A DNA stretch of 64,000 nt, from positions 2,666,001-2,730,000 of the forward strand of contig NC_064679.1 of the NCBI RefSeq assembly GCF_023278565.1. The letters are read 5' to 3'. The stretch comes from Colletotrichum lupini (taxonomy: Eukaryota > Ascomycota > Sordariomycetes > Glomerellales > Glomerellaceae). Within the stretch, counting starts at the first letter, position 1. Every line of letters starts with the position of its first letter. A program made the position numbers and the translations under genes. Below, piece after piece: positions 25,201 through 36,621 of this stretch. The notes under the pieces are model-generated. The model saw only the letters and a program-made list of their open reading frames with translations. It ran no database searches and was not told the origin of the DNA.

Positions 25201-28135
25201 CCCCGATCGCTTTCTGCGGGCAACGCATGACTTGCGATCCTCCGTCCCGAAGAGAGATAGGCTACGGCTACTGGTTACGGAGAGTACTGGCTCTCCAAAT
25301 CTCCAACCACTTGACTTTTTTCTCTCTTTGCACAGCCACGCGGGACTCAAGACAAGTGCGGTAGGTGAATCAGAAACTCCATGATTAGACTAGCTCCGTC
25401 TGTCTTTATGTACAAGTTGCGACTTTACTTCGGGATGCACGGAGTTTTAGCCTAGACGCCCAGCCCTGCTTCCTAGCTACAGCCTACAAGCAAGTGAGCA
25501 GAAGCAGAGCTTCCTAACAGAAAGCGTTCGGCAATGATTTGCACCGAACATGTGATATCTTCAGAATAGAGACAGTTGAAGAAACCAGTGAGCAGGAAGA
25601 ACCTGAACCATACTGCGTAGGTCCGTCCGTTTCGGTTCATCCCCCCCTTTTGGCCCCCAAAACCTAACCCAGCCTTCTTTTTTTCCAAAACCTGAAGCCC
25701 TCCACGTTCTGGAACAAGACGGTCAGGTGGTGCCTTAATCCGTCCCAAGTAGCCCCAGCCCACGCGCAAGAGCCACGGTGTGTGGCCCAGGGGGAGGATC
25801 TGGTGTGGACTCGTGGATCGGGCAGGTGGCGCATCTCCCGGGGCTCTTTTCTTGCCCCCCTACAACGGCGCATCATACTGTGGTAGACCGTCGAAGAACC
25901 AAACTCCCTTGCCTCTACGAGCAAAGAGTTAAGACGAGACACTGGGAAACGAGGTTTATCTATACGAAAGAAGGAAAACACACAAACAGAACAGTTGAGA
26001 ATAGTCCAGTAGACGCAAACAAGAGTGTCGGAACAAAGACTACGGGATATCTCTCACCTCGAACTTGACGACTTTCACACCGCATCGAAAAGAACGGATA
26101 CATTGTCCCGAGATATCTCACGGATAATACATACCTCTTGTCTAGACCACCACCCCAACCCCAACAGCCTGCCCCGGCACGGATCACGAATACACCGGCG
26201 CCTGCGCTGTCAGATCCCTAGTCCGCTACTAGTGCGCCTTACCTTATTCACTCGTACGGGTCGACTGGTTAGCCAAGGAGTTGCGAGTTGCAAGCTAGGC
26301 GTCCCGACCTCGCATTTATTTCGTTTGGAACCGCCCACCTCCCCCATCTGCCTGCATGCAGTGCTCCGGTCGGTCCTCAGCCAGGCGATCGCCTCATCCA
26401 CCCGATCTCTTTCTCTCTACGTAGAGTCTCGTCCACTTGCGAAGTTGTGTGGGTGAGAGGGAAGGCGTTGCGCGTCCACCCACCCCATTACCCCTGCTTG
26501 GGAACAACAGTGGTACGCTAGACCTACGGACCGCCGTACCCTGGCACGTTTTCTTCTCGACGAGCTGAGGTATCGACAACTGCAACCGCTGTCCAGTTGC
26601 TCGCGAGTTGTCGGACTAGTGAGTTGGTAATAACTCGCTGTTGTGTACGGAGTACGGAGGGAGTATGGAGTAGCGCCGAAGCCACTTCCCATTGCGCCGG
26701 CGCCAGTCGTTTGGTTCGATTCGAGACTTCCCGTCTTACACGCTTTTGCGCCCTCTGTCACATCCTATTTTTTTTATTTGTTATTTTTGCGGCTCAGCTT
26801 GTCGTACCTAGGCGCCAGACAAGTGTTTACGACGCGACCACTCAGGGCACACACAGTCTCGAGGACCGAGTCGGAGAATGGCTGGGCTGGGCTGGGCTGG
26901 GGGGGCCATGGGGAAAAGAGACTAAGAATGAGCAGATGCCGATGCACGCAGCAACGCATCCCATCGATCCCGTCCAAAAGAGCACAAAATACCAAGACCC
27001 TAAGCCCGCAGAGCCCGGATGCTGGCTCGTCTTGGCAGGCCAAGGGCTTGGATTTTCCGTGTGTCCCTCGACGAGTCGACGGTCAACCTCTCTGAGCCCC
27101 GAAAGGCGGATCAAGGAACCTTGACGTGCTGCGTCGTCCGGCTCATCCGCAAGCTATTGAACTTTTTTGGCCGGGGGGGGGGAGAGAGAGAGAGAAAGAG
27201 GTAGGTATGTATCTGGAAGTACCTTTTGACCGCATTCATCGTCTCCTCTCTTTTTTATTCTCCATCTATCCAGCCATTTACTTTCATGATTGAACAGTAT
27301 ACGTAGGCATGTGTTATCCCTTGCAGGAAACCCAAGAAGAGTCGGTAAAGTGAAAGAAATGTCTTGACTGCAGCTGAAGCAACAGAGACAAACGAAAAGG
27401 AAGTCAGAGGAAACAAGGAAAGGGAATCAAGCACAACCTGAAAAGTTTCGAAAAAACCGGGAGGTCGAAGAGGCTAAAGAGACAACCGAAGAGAACTAGC
27501 AACGTACCCCAAAGGCCCAAGATGGAAGGCCGGCTCATGGTGTTCTCCATAAAGTTCCCACCTCACAGACGACAGTAGTGACAGTCCACAGTCAGATAGT
27601 GCGGCGCTTGTCGGGGGGAGACTAAGCACCGCCGACACCGAAAGAGTAGCGGGAGAGACAGAGTCGTCAACATCATCATCGTCGTCGTCGTCGTCGAGAT
27701 CACGGCCGCCCAGCCCAGCCCGAGCGACCGCCAGAGCCTGTGCGTACGCAAGGACGGCAGCAAGGTAGACAGCACAGCAGACCGACCCCCCGGCATACCC
27801 AACGCCATTACGTCGTTCGGGCTCTTGTTCCCGGGGGAAGGGCCTTGGTGTGTTGCTGGTCGTGGTCGACTGTGGCCGTGCCTTTGCCTTGCTGTGCCTG
27901 TGCCTGTGTGCCTCACCTTGCCTTACCTTTGAGCTGATCTTTCTGGTCTGGTTTCTGCTGGACCGGGAGCTTGACCTGGGAGTCTGGGACCAGCTGCCAA
28001 ACTGCTGCTACCTTGCTGCAGCGCAGCCGACTGACCTGCGTGACGGTGACGGTGACGGTGACTGGGTACGAGAGAAGAGTGAGGAAACAGCAGGTCGCAG
28101 AAGTAGGCGGTGTTGCTAATTCTTGTTGCATAATA

Positions 28136-28262
28136 CGCCTCCGTACGTAGGTACCTCACTCACTCCCCGTACTCCCGGAGGTACTCCCGTACTTGGTACA
28201 CCTCCCAGAGTACCTCTCAGAGTTCCTCTCAGAGGTACGCCTCGTGCTTGGGGGTCTTTTTT
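28136..28262 (+). repeat. Degenerate tandem tract built from GTAC, CTCCC and CTCTCAGAG units
   Basis: Imperfect repeats of GGTAC, TACTCCCG and CCTCTCAGAG follow each other over about 120 bp, in a few places with short palindromic structure. The plus-strand frame is open through it but repetitive, so I do not call it coding. Confidence 0.6.
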
Positions 28263-29944
28263 GACACGTTCCCGTCGTTTCCATGCTCTCCATGCTCTCT
28301 CCATTCATCCATACCTACCTTACCTTGACACTCACTCCATACTCGCTCGGGTACGGATTCATACATCATCTCGGGGATTCTCCTACCTTTTTCAGACTTT
28401 CTTCCTTCTTTCTGTTTTCCTGGTTTCTGATTTTCTGGTTGCCCTGCTCTTCGATTCGTCTCGTGTCATCTCGAATCTCTCTCTTCATCGACTACACTTA
28501 ACCTCCCTCTAACACCAACAGCGCTGAGACACGTACATACATACAGACAGACGGAACCCGAAGATGTCCATGGCTGAATCCTAATCGCTGCCCGTCCCGA
28601 AACTTCGTTACTTGTTCGCCTGGGTCCCTTTATTCGGTCCATCATCCATATTAATTCCACCTTTTTTGTGCTCGCCGCGCAAAGAAGTGTGTGCTTCGTC
28701 GGTCAGTCGGATCTTAAGATTACCTTAGAGACCGCGCAACCTCCCTCCCGGCCGCCGAGTCACCCGTAATCGTACGGATACAGCACCGCGTATTGCGTAC
28801 TGCGCACAGCTCGTCCGGCCATTACATCGCATCGCATCCACTACCACCACACGATAATCTTAAAGCCGGAGAGATCCACGAATCCAACGAACGACCTTCC
28901 AGTCTCTCACTCGCCCCGATTCGTAACGTCCCCCCCCTACCGAGCATTCAGAGGAATTGCGCTAGTCCCAGGGCCGAAGCTGTCGATTCCGAAACCCTCG
29001 AATCCCCGAATCCCTTCCCGCGCGATCGCATCTCTGTCCATTCCTCGCATCCTCGTCTCGACGGGCTAGAGGGGGCCTTGTAGGCTTGTCCTGCTCATCC
29101 AAGACCAATCTTGGTCGCGCACGGCGCAAGTGGTTGTCTCTCAGTAATTTGGTTGCATGGTTGCTGGCTTGGCAAAACGTCGAGCAAGGCGTCAAGCAAA
29201 GCCGCAAAGATGGGCCGTAATCGAGGTTCGTGCTCCCACATTCCCTTCTTCCAGCTCTTGTCGCATAGTCTTCCCAAGTTCCCATCCTCTTAGCCTTCTT
29301 AGCGCAAGTTGCTGCAGTTGGCACACACCCCCCTTCTTCCCAAGTTTCCCAAGTTTCCCAGCCCAGCCCTGCCCAGTCCTTGCAGGCTCGCACCGGACCA
29401 TCATGCGTAGGAGGCTTTTTTGGTTGCGCGCTGGCGCGTGTTGCTGGCGTGCATCCCAATCCTACTATGCCCAATATCCCTTTTACTGCGCAATGCTGTT
29501 GTTTGGCGGCATTTACATCAAATACCCTTGCCCGGCCTTGTTTTCTGTCCACCGCTGGTCCTGGATGGTTTTGCATCACCAGAATCCTGAACCATCGTCC
29601 TCGCCATAAAACACTCTACTCCTGCCTCTGTCTTCCCTGCCGCTACCCGTCCGCCCCAGTATCGCCCTGCTCGGCCATCCTCACCATCCGTCGTCCTTCT
29701 CGCTCGTCCACCGGGGACCCCTCTCTTCCCCTTGCGCTCCTCCCTTCGCAATCCCCCTCACATCCGCTCACCCCCGGCCAGTTGGTGGTCCTGGCCAATT
29801 AGTCGGGTACCGGGGCGATATTGTTACTTTTTTATGACCCAGTGGCTTTGATTTTTTTTTTAATTGCCTGTATTTGGTATCACTGAGGTGTAGCTGTGTG
29901 GATTCGGAAGGAGACACAGAGAGAAGAGAGACGCGCGCGCAACC

Positions 29945-32900
29945 ATGCTGACCAAATCCGCTTCCATGGGCACCACAGTCCTCTCATTCATGTCCCAATT
30001 TTCTGCCACTTCGAGGGACGGCAGCAAGACAAACCAGCCAACTCCCAATTCGTCACCTCCCCCCGACGCGGCGACACCTTTTCCTCCATACAACCTCAAG
30101 TCACACCCGACTTCAAATCCACCAACAACACAACATCAACGTCAACAATCTCAATCCCAAAAAACAGAACCCTTTCCAGAACCGCCCGCCAGTTTCGGCC
30201 AGCGCCCCGCAACCCCTACTTCGCCCGCGCGTCCACCATCCGAATATGCGTCATCGCCCGCCAACGGAACTGCCAACAGCTCGCCCGTAAATAGCCCTAG
30301 ATCCGTCACTGGCCGCCAACGCAGCTCCTCCCGCCCACTTTCGATGGTAATGCCATACCAGCCGCCCCTCATGGATATCAACGAAGATACCATTCCCGAG
30401 CTTCAGCCCATCTTCACTTTCCTGAACAGCCATGCGAACAAGCTGTACCAGGAGGGCTACTTCCTAAAGCTGGACGACCAAAACACACGTGAGTTTTATT
30501 TTATTTTTTCCCAGTGCTTTTTATTTTACCTTTGCGCCTGCAGCTACCTTAGCTGGTGATGGTGACGCGCATAACACTCGGACCCGATCACTGACCAAAT
30601 TTACAGAGGGCAAGCCCAATCCCGACCGCACCTGGACTGAGTGCTTCGCTCAGCTTGTCGGAACCGTATTGTCACTATGGGACGCCGCAGAGCTCGATGC
30701 CGCTGGCGAGGACGGCGAGATCCTCCCCAAATTCATCAACTTGACTGACGCTTCGATCAAAATGGTATGTCGAGCCCCGACTGCCATGCCCCAGCCAGAT
30801 TTGGCAGCATTGGCAGGTACGACGGTGCGGGGGATGCAACGAGTGCTAATTTACCATGTCCTTGGCGTATAGATCGAATCCCTACCAACACGATCGAATG
30901 ACGAACAGCCGCTGCAGAATATCCTCAGCGTCTCAACCGCCGGCAGGAACCGTTATCTGCTGCACTTCAACTCGCACCATTCACTAATACAATGGACTGC
31001 TGGCATCAGGCTCGCTATGTACGAGCACTCGACCCTGCAGGAGGCGTACACCGGTGCCTTGATCGCCGGCAAGGGCAAGTCTCTCAACAACATCAACCTC
31101 ATCATGGATAGACAAAAGTTCAAGACCGAAGAATGGGTGCGTGTACGGTTCGGCGCCGGAGTCCCCTGGAGACGGTGCTGGTGTGTCATTTCTCCCCCCG
31201 ACGAGAAGGAGTATGCAAGGGCCCAGAAGGAAATGCGCAAAAAGTCGCCTTACGATCGTTCCACCCCGATTCTCAAGGGAGACATCAAGTTCTACGATAC
31301 CAAGAAGGACGGCAAGAAGCAAAAGAAGGCTCGCCCCATTGCCACCATTACCGATGCCTACTCTTCCTACGCCATCTACCCGCAGGCCAAGTCGCTGATT
31401 GATGCATCAACGCTCCTTAAGATCGAGGGAAACATCACCATCCACTCTGACCCGCCGTCGTCCACCGAGGGTTTCGTCTTCATCATGCCCGAAACTCACC
31501 CTGCCGTCAGCGGCTTTGAGATGCTGCTGCGCTTCCTCTTCCCTACCTGGGATACCTTCTGCCTCTACGGCCGCCCCGGCAGACTAGTAGCCAGTGTTCT
31601 CGACCCGAGATCACTCATGTTTGCCATGCCAAAGCACCGAAGATACGGTTACCTCGAGATTCTTGACGTTACTGGATTGATCTTGGAAGAAGGCAGCTCA
31701 AGCTGGTCCGAACGTGATTGGAGAAAGAAGCTCAAGGAGCTCACTGGTAAGCGAATGAATGCGATGGATGAGTCCCAAGCCACGCGTCAAAGAAGTGGAA
31801 GCAAGAAGAGCAACCGTCTCAGCTTCGGCAATGGCACCTCCAGCCCTGTGCCGGCCAAGCCTAGAGTCGGCTTTGCATCTGATGCCATTTCAAACCGGTC
31901 TTCTCGATCCATGTCACTGGGCGCACCCAACCGCTCAGAGAGTACACCTGTCACGACTTCTCGTGCGCCTCCTGCATTGGCTGGTATCATGAACAAAGCA
32001 AACCATGCACGCAACTCTTCGGACCCTCATCTGCTTGGTCACACACCCCAGCGCCCTGAGGACCGTGGCTACGACAGCTCCTACAGCAACTCCTACAACA
32101 ACTCACCGGCACGTTCGCCAGCCAGAGGTCCCTCACCAGCGGGTGGCCCGCCCCCGGCGAGAGGTATTCTTCGCTCAGGAACCCAGAGCTCTGAAGAGGA
32201 CACAGCTCGGAGCACACCGGTGCGAGAGATTGAGGGAACTGTGCGCCAGATGGAGTCGCCCGAGCCTGTTGCCGCTCCCCCTGCATTCAACTACGGTCCT
32301 AACTCCAAGCCTGCGGGCAAACCTTACCACTCTCCAGATCTTCGCAGGGCTACCACTCGATTGTCAAACACTACCCTTTCCCAGTTGACGAAGGCAGGAG
32401 GATTCGTGATTCCCCCCGATAGCCCATCTGATGCGTCGTCTGAGCGGAGGAGTGGTGAGGATGCTGCGCCATCTGGTCCTTTGGTACATCCTCAAGCTTA
32501 TCCCGACCACCATGTAGGAGGCACTGCTAACGATACAATGTCTCGTGAAGCTCTGACCCCTAACCAAACCCCTCCTCCCTCCGGTGGTCTTCCGCCCCCT
32601 ATTCCGCCCATGAACCAGAAGCGTTCCCGATCGCCCCTTGCCCAGCAGACGTTCGGCCCCCCCAGCCCTCACCCTCAGGGTCCCTTGCCTCCCAATCCTC
32701 AAAGTCGAGGCCCTCAAGATGCGAGACCCCCTCCCCCTCCTGAACACTTGGAAGGCCTTGAGCAGATGAGAAGCCCAGTTGAAGGACATCCCCCTCAGAT
32801 CCGTCCTCAGCCGTCGTTCAGCAACTTTTCGCGACCCGATGGCACAAGAACTCCCCCCCTGGGTGGACCAGGCCGAGTGCCTACTCCGGAAATGCGAAAC

Positions 32901-34613
32901 CGCGGCATGAACCCTCAGGCGATGGGACCGCCCCCACCTCCGCACGGTAGAGACCCTCGAGCTCAGGGCCGCGGTGTCCCGCTCCCCGGAATCGATACGA
33001 ACCCCGCCTTCCAGCGCAAACCGCTGCCGACTCGATCGGACAGCTTGAGAAGCCCTCAGCAGCAGACGCCCATCTCGGCCTCCAGCGGTGGCAGTTGGGG
33101 CAACAACATTATCGATCAGGCGGGATTCCAGCAAATCCAACCCCGCGACCCCAGACAGCGGACGCCGGTCCCCGAGCAGCAGATCAACAGAGCTCAGACG
33201 CAGAGGAGCGATGCTAGCTACTACGACGACGCATCGTCAACTGCGAGCCCAGACTACGCCAGCCGCAAGTCCAGCGAGACACAGCGCTCTCAAAAGTCTT
33301 TCGAGCGGCCCAGAGCAGGTGTTTTGAAGACCGTGGGCGGCGCCGACTCTGACAATGGAGAGTTCGCCATTCCTGATGTCAACTTTGGGCCTACCGTCAA
33401 CTACGGAGCCAATCAACCCGCAAGAAACAAGACACCTACGCCCATGACCTATCAAGCCATGCCCGGCCCTCAGCGACCATTCTCCCCGGCGGCCATGAAG
33501 TCTCCTACTGGCAATGACCCCAGCCATAACCGTCAAGAGTCTGAGGAAACGGTCAGGAAGGTCGCTTGGCAACCAGGCGCTGCCGCTGTTCCTAGCGGTC
33601 CAGGCATGAGCGCCGAGCAGTTTGTCCAGCAGCGCGCTGCCCAACCGACCGCTCCCTTGTACGCGCACAATAGGACGCCCTCTGGCAACATCCTTACTAT
33701 GCGATCGATGACCCCGACTCCCGCCATGACCCGGAGCGGTTCTCAGGAGATGCTCGCTCGTCACTCTCGCAGCAGCTCGGCAGACCTCCTGCAGCGTCCC
33801 GGCTCTCGCGGCGCCAACGCCGTTCTCGACATGACTAGCAGTGGTGAGGTGTCGTCTCACCTGTCGGCGCGGGAACAGGAGCACGTCGCTCGCATGACGG
33901 GCTCGCCGCTCATTACGATGGCCGGCAACCGCAATGCGAACCAGCAGCAGCAGGGAGCTGGCTTGGTTGGCGCGATACACGCCCGTGAGCAGGAGAGACA
34001 GCGGGCCAAGCAGGGTATGAACACGCAGGCGGTGCAGCAAGCCATCAACCAGCGCCAGCAGCAACAAGCCATGGTCTACCAGCAGCAGCTTCAACGTCAG
34101 CAGCAACAGCAGGTCTACCAACAGCAACAGATGTATGCCCAGCAACAGCAGCCCATGTCTCCTGGAGGCATGATCCCTCAGGGCATGTACACTCAGAGCA
34201 ACATGTCTGTTGGCCAAATGAGCCAAATGGGTCCAATGGGACAAATGGGTCAGATGGGACAGATGGGCCAAATGGGTCAGCCGAGGGGACAGCCCAACGG
34301 ATACGCAACCGGGCCTGCGCAGAACTTCGGCTACGCTCAGGGCAGCAGCTACGGCCCCGCGAGCAATTACGGCGGCGGCGCGGCCAGCACCTACGGAGGT
34401 GCAGTCAGCAACTTTGGCGGCCAAGGAGGCGGATACAGCCAGGGAGGTTCTTATGCCAACCCGATGGCCATGCGCCAGGGTCGCCAATCACCCGGACCTC
34501 AGATAATGGATCCCCGATTCATGCAGCAGCAACAGGGCCAGTACTCCCCGGGCCCTCGTCAGGGTGGACGTGGACAAGCCTACCCGGCGACATACCAGGG
34601 ACAGGCTTTTTAG
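29945..34613 (+). CDS. CAF120: CAF120/SKG3-like PH-domain protein (CCR4-NOT associated)
   Basis: Exons 29945-30488, 30607-30764 and 30873-34613 give 1480 aa. Yeast Caf120 is a PH-domain protein found with the CCR4-NOT complex; its paralogue Skg3 is linked to the cell cortex. Residues 1-155 are Pro/Ser-rich. A split PH region follows: IFTFLNSHANKLYQEGYFLKL, TWTECFAQLVGTVLSLWD, RYLLHFNSHHSLIQWTAGIR, and a second conserved block with WVRVRFGAGVPWRRCWCVI and LKGDIKFYDTKKDGKKQKKA through YGYLEILDVTGLI (about residue 500). Splicing across intron 1 restores QNTQGKPNPDRTW. The C-terminal two thirds are disordered: Pro-rich, then Gln-rich, with a (Q-M-G) repeat near 34207-34280 and Gly/Tyr-rich repeats. 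The gene ends in TAG. Assignment to the CAF120 family is firm; the exact role in this fungus is inferred. Confidence 0.93.
34207..34282 (+). repeat. In-frame QMG tripeptide repeat in CAF120
   Basis: About eight near-identical 9-nt units (consensus CAAATGGGT/CAGATGGGA) encode a Gln-Met-Gly repeat in the disordered tail. Unit copy number is likely to vary between strains. Confidence 0.85.
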
Positions 34614-36621
34614 AAGACCTGAGAGGTTCAATGAGATGAAGGGAGATACAGATGGAGAGAGGAGAAGAAGAAGTTTGGTTTTTATTGACTGAGTAGATAC
34701 CAGCAGACGGGGCAATGTGCCCTTGTCTTGGAAGAAGTGTAACATCATCTGGAACGGCCACATGGAAGGCGTTTGGAGAGACGTAACTGCAACCATGGGA
34801 AAATTGGTTGTAGCTTTTGGTCCTAGACAGGACAAGCATCTGGGATTTTCTTTTGTTGAGTAGAGGCTGGGTAATTGCATGGCCGACGGTTGGCATTGAT
34901 GACTAGCAGAGACGGCCGAACATAAATGACGAGAAAGAATTAGCATAACAAGACGAGATTTTCCAAGATTTTCCTGGTCTTGCCTGGCTCCTCATTTCGA
35001 GGTGACAGTACATGGTTGCCATCATTAGCTGAGGTAAGGTGTGCGTATGCGTCTGTGAATCGTCACAATTCCCAGTCCTGAGTTGAAGCCTGCGCACGGG
35101 CGAAAACCAGGCCTGGATCGGCGAGGCAAGTTCCTCCCTTGTTAGGCAGACATGTGAAATCGGTGAAGATGATTCCCACTCGAGAGTTCACCAACGAATT
35201 CTACACTAGGAAAGTGTTGTGAGTGTGTACGGAATAGGAGGTGGCCATTTAGAAACTAGGCATTTATGACGGTGGCTGGTCTGGGGCAGAGCGAGCTGCG
35301 GCCACCGGCAACCAACTCAATTCGAACTGCCCGAGCTTGTGTATCTATCTGTACCTGCCCTGACTACTTTAGTTTATCGCCACTTCAACTATGGAGTACG
35401 GTAATTGCTGAGGTGTCTAAATGGCCCGGAGCTCTTCAGCCGTCACGTCGCCGCGTTCTGGCTTGAGGTTCTCCCGACTGTCACGTCTTTTGGCGCGTCT
35501 TGGTGGCAGCTACCGTGTAAGTTAGAGTACCGGTGTAGGTACCTTACCAGTATACTTTTCAGTGGAGACTAGGTACAAGGTCCAAGTACCCAAGGTTTCT
35601 AAGCACCGACTGGCTGACAGCGGCTGCGGGTGCTCTTGCTACCTCGTGGCCACTGATTACACAGGACCTGACGGGACGGGACCAAGACCCCTCAACGCCC
35701 CCGGGCGGCGGGAGGACCAACCCCAGCCAGTGGCTCGTCGCATCTTTCCACAATCAGAGACATTTTTTTTTTGGTGTTCTCGAGGGTCGAGTCCACGCCT
35801 CACGCTCACGCGCATGCCCGCCCACGCCTCGCGGGTCTGTAGGAAGTCTTGCATCATCTGACTTGCAACGCGCTGTCTGGAAAGCACCACGCGCTGCCTA
35901 AATTCGGCACTTTCAATTGTTATTGCCCTTTCTTTCCATTTGTTTCCCCAATACCGGCTTCCGCACTTGATTGCTTAACCAGTCATTCTAATCATTAAGA
36001 CCCCCCCCCCCCCCTACGTGTACCTGTTTGGGCTGGTCATGACGTCCTCGCAACCTTGATTTATAAAGATACGACGTTGCCGGGTGACCGGGGATCGACT
36101 TTGCATACAACAACCCCTCCACCTCGCCCATCGCATTATCGATTACAGCGCAATAAGGCAAAAGGCAAGGTACCCCGACATCTGTTTTTGGGGGTTGCCT
36201 CCTCCGAAATTCTAAACTTTCCGGCGAACGACGCGCATACCCACGACGAACATATACCCAACCACCACCACCATCACTACTCCCATCCCCCCTACATCGA
36301 ACCTCGAGAAAACGAGGCGCCCTTGCGAACCACCGAGTCCACGCTTTTCCCCTTGAAGCCTACGGCGCAAATAGTACAGAACTTGCTTGACGTCCTTCAA
36401 CATCGACACTATTCCATAATCCCAACGTCGATTGCCGTTTTATTCGCCAACATTCAGTAAATGCATCGCCGGCTTCTCCTTTTTGGCTGCGAAACTATCA
36501 TTCCCGGCCGCGCATCTCGACCGACGCCCCTCCAGCGCCGGCCGTCCGTCAACCCCAGCCTGCGGTCGACAACGGCAGCCTAGACAAGCTCGACCAGCTT
36601 CTATCCTATCCGGTGGTCCCA
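34614..36621. other. Intergenic: CAF120 3' region and kinase promoter
   Basis: Contains C14 at 36001-36014 and AC-rich sequence before the kinase. The frame just upstream of the kinase ATG (36461-36621) is open and reads like a Pro-rich peptide, but it has no in-frame ATG, so I treat it as 5' leader. No other gene was seen. Confidence 0.45.
36001..36014 (+). repeat. C14 homopolymer
   Basis: Fourteen consecutive C about 600 bp upstream of the kinase start. Confidence 0.95.

Larger units (their letters stand above)
20681..29944. other. Gene-poor intergenic stretch of 9.3 kb between divergent genes
   Basis: Separates PTC7 (-) from CAF120 (+). Open frames here are short, overlap on both strands, and show no domain or splice pattern that I can support. 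The stretch contains C16 at 22284-22299, a G-run at 27173-27182, CGT/GAC-type microsatellites (27679-27696, 28041-28062), a degenerate tandem tract at 28136-28262, four TACGGAGTA-type motifs (21422, 23819, 24855, 26646) and three TACGGATA motifs (23693, 23826, 28773). The part nearest CAF120 (about 28300-29900) is pyrimidine-rich and is probably its promoter and leader. A non-coding RNA or decayed element is possible but not shown. Confidence 0.5.

Noticed and set aside
28123..28512. 129-codon frame with repeated TP/RVPL peptide
   Set aside because: Explained by a degenerate DNA tandem tract followed by a pyrimidine-rich leader; no start context or splice support.
33237..34487. 416-codon open frame on the minus strand
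   Set aside because: It lies wholly antisense to the Gln/Pro-rich CAF120 tail. Its Leu/His-rich composition is what the complement of that sequence gives, and it has no domain.
36056..36460. 134-codon His/Pro-rich frame upstream of the kinase
   Set aside because: Different frame from the kinase, repetitive AC-rich DNA, and no splice link to the FHA exon.
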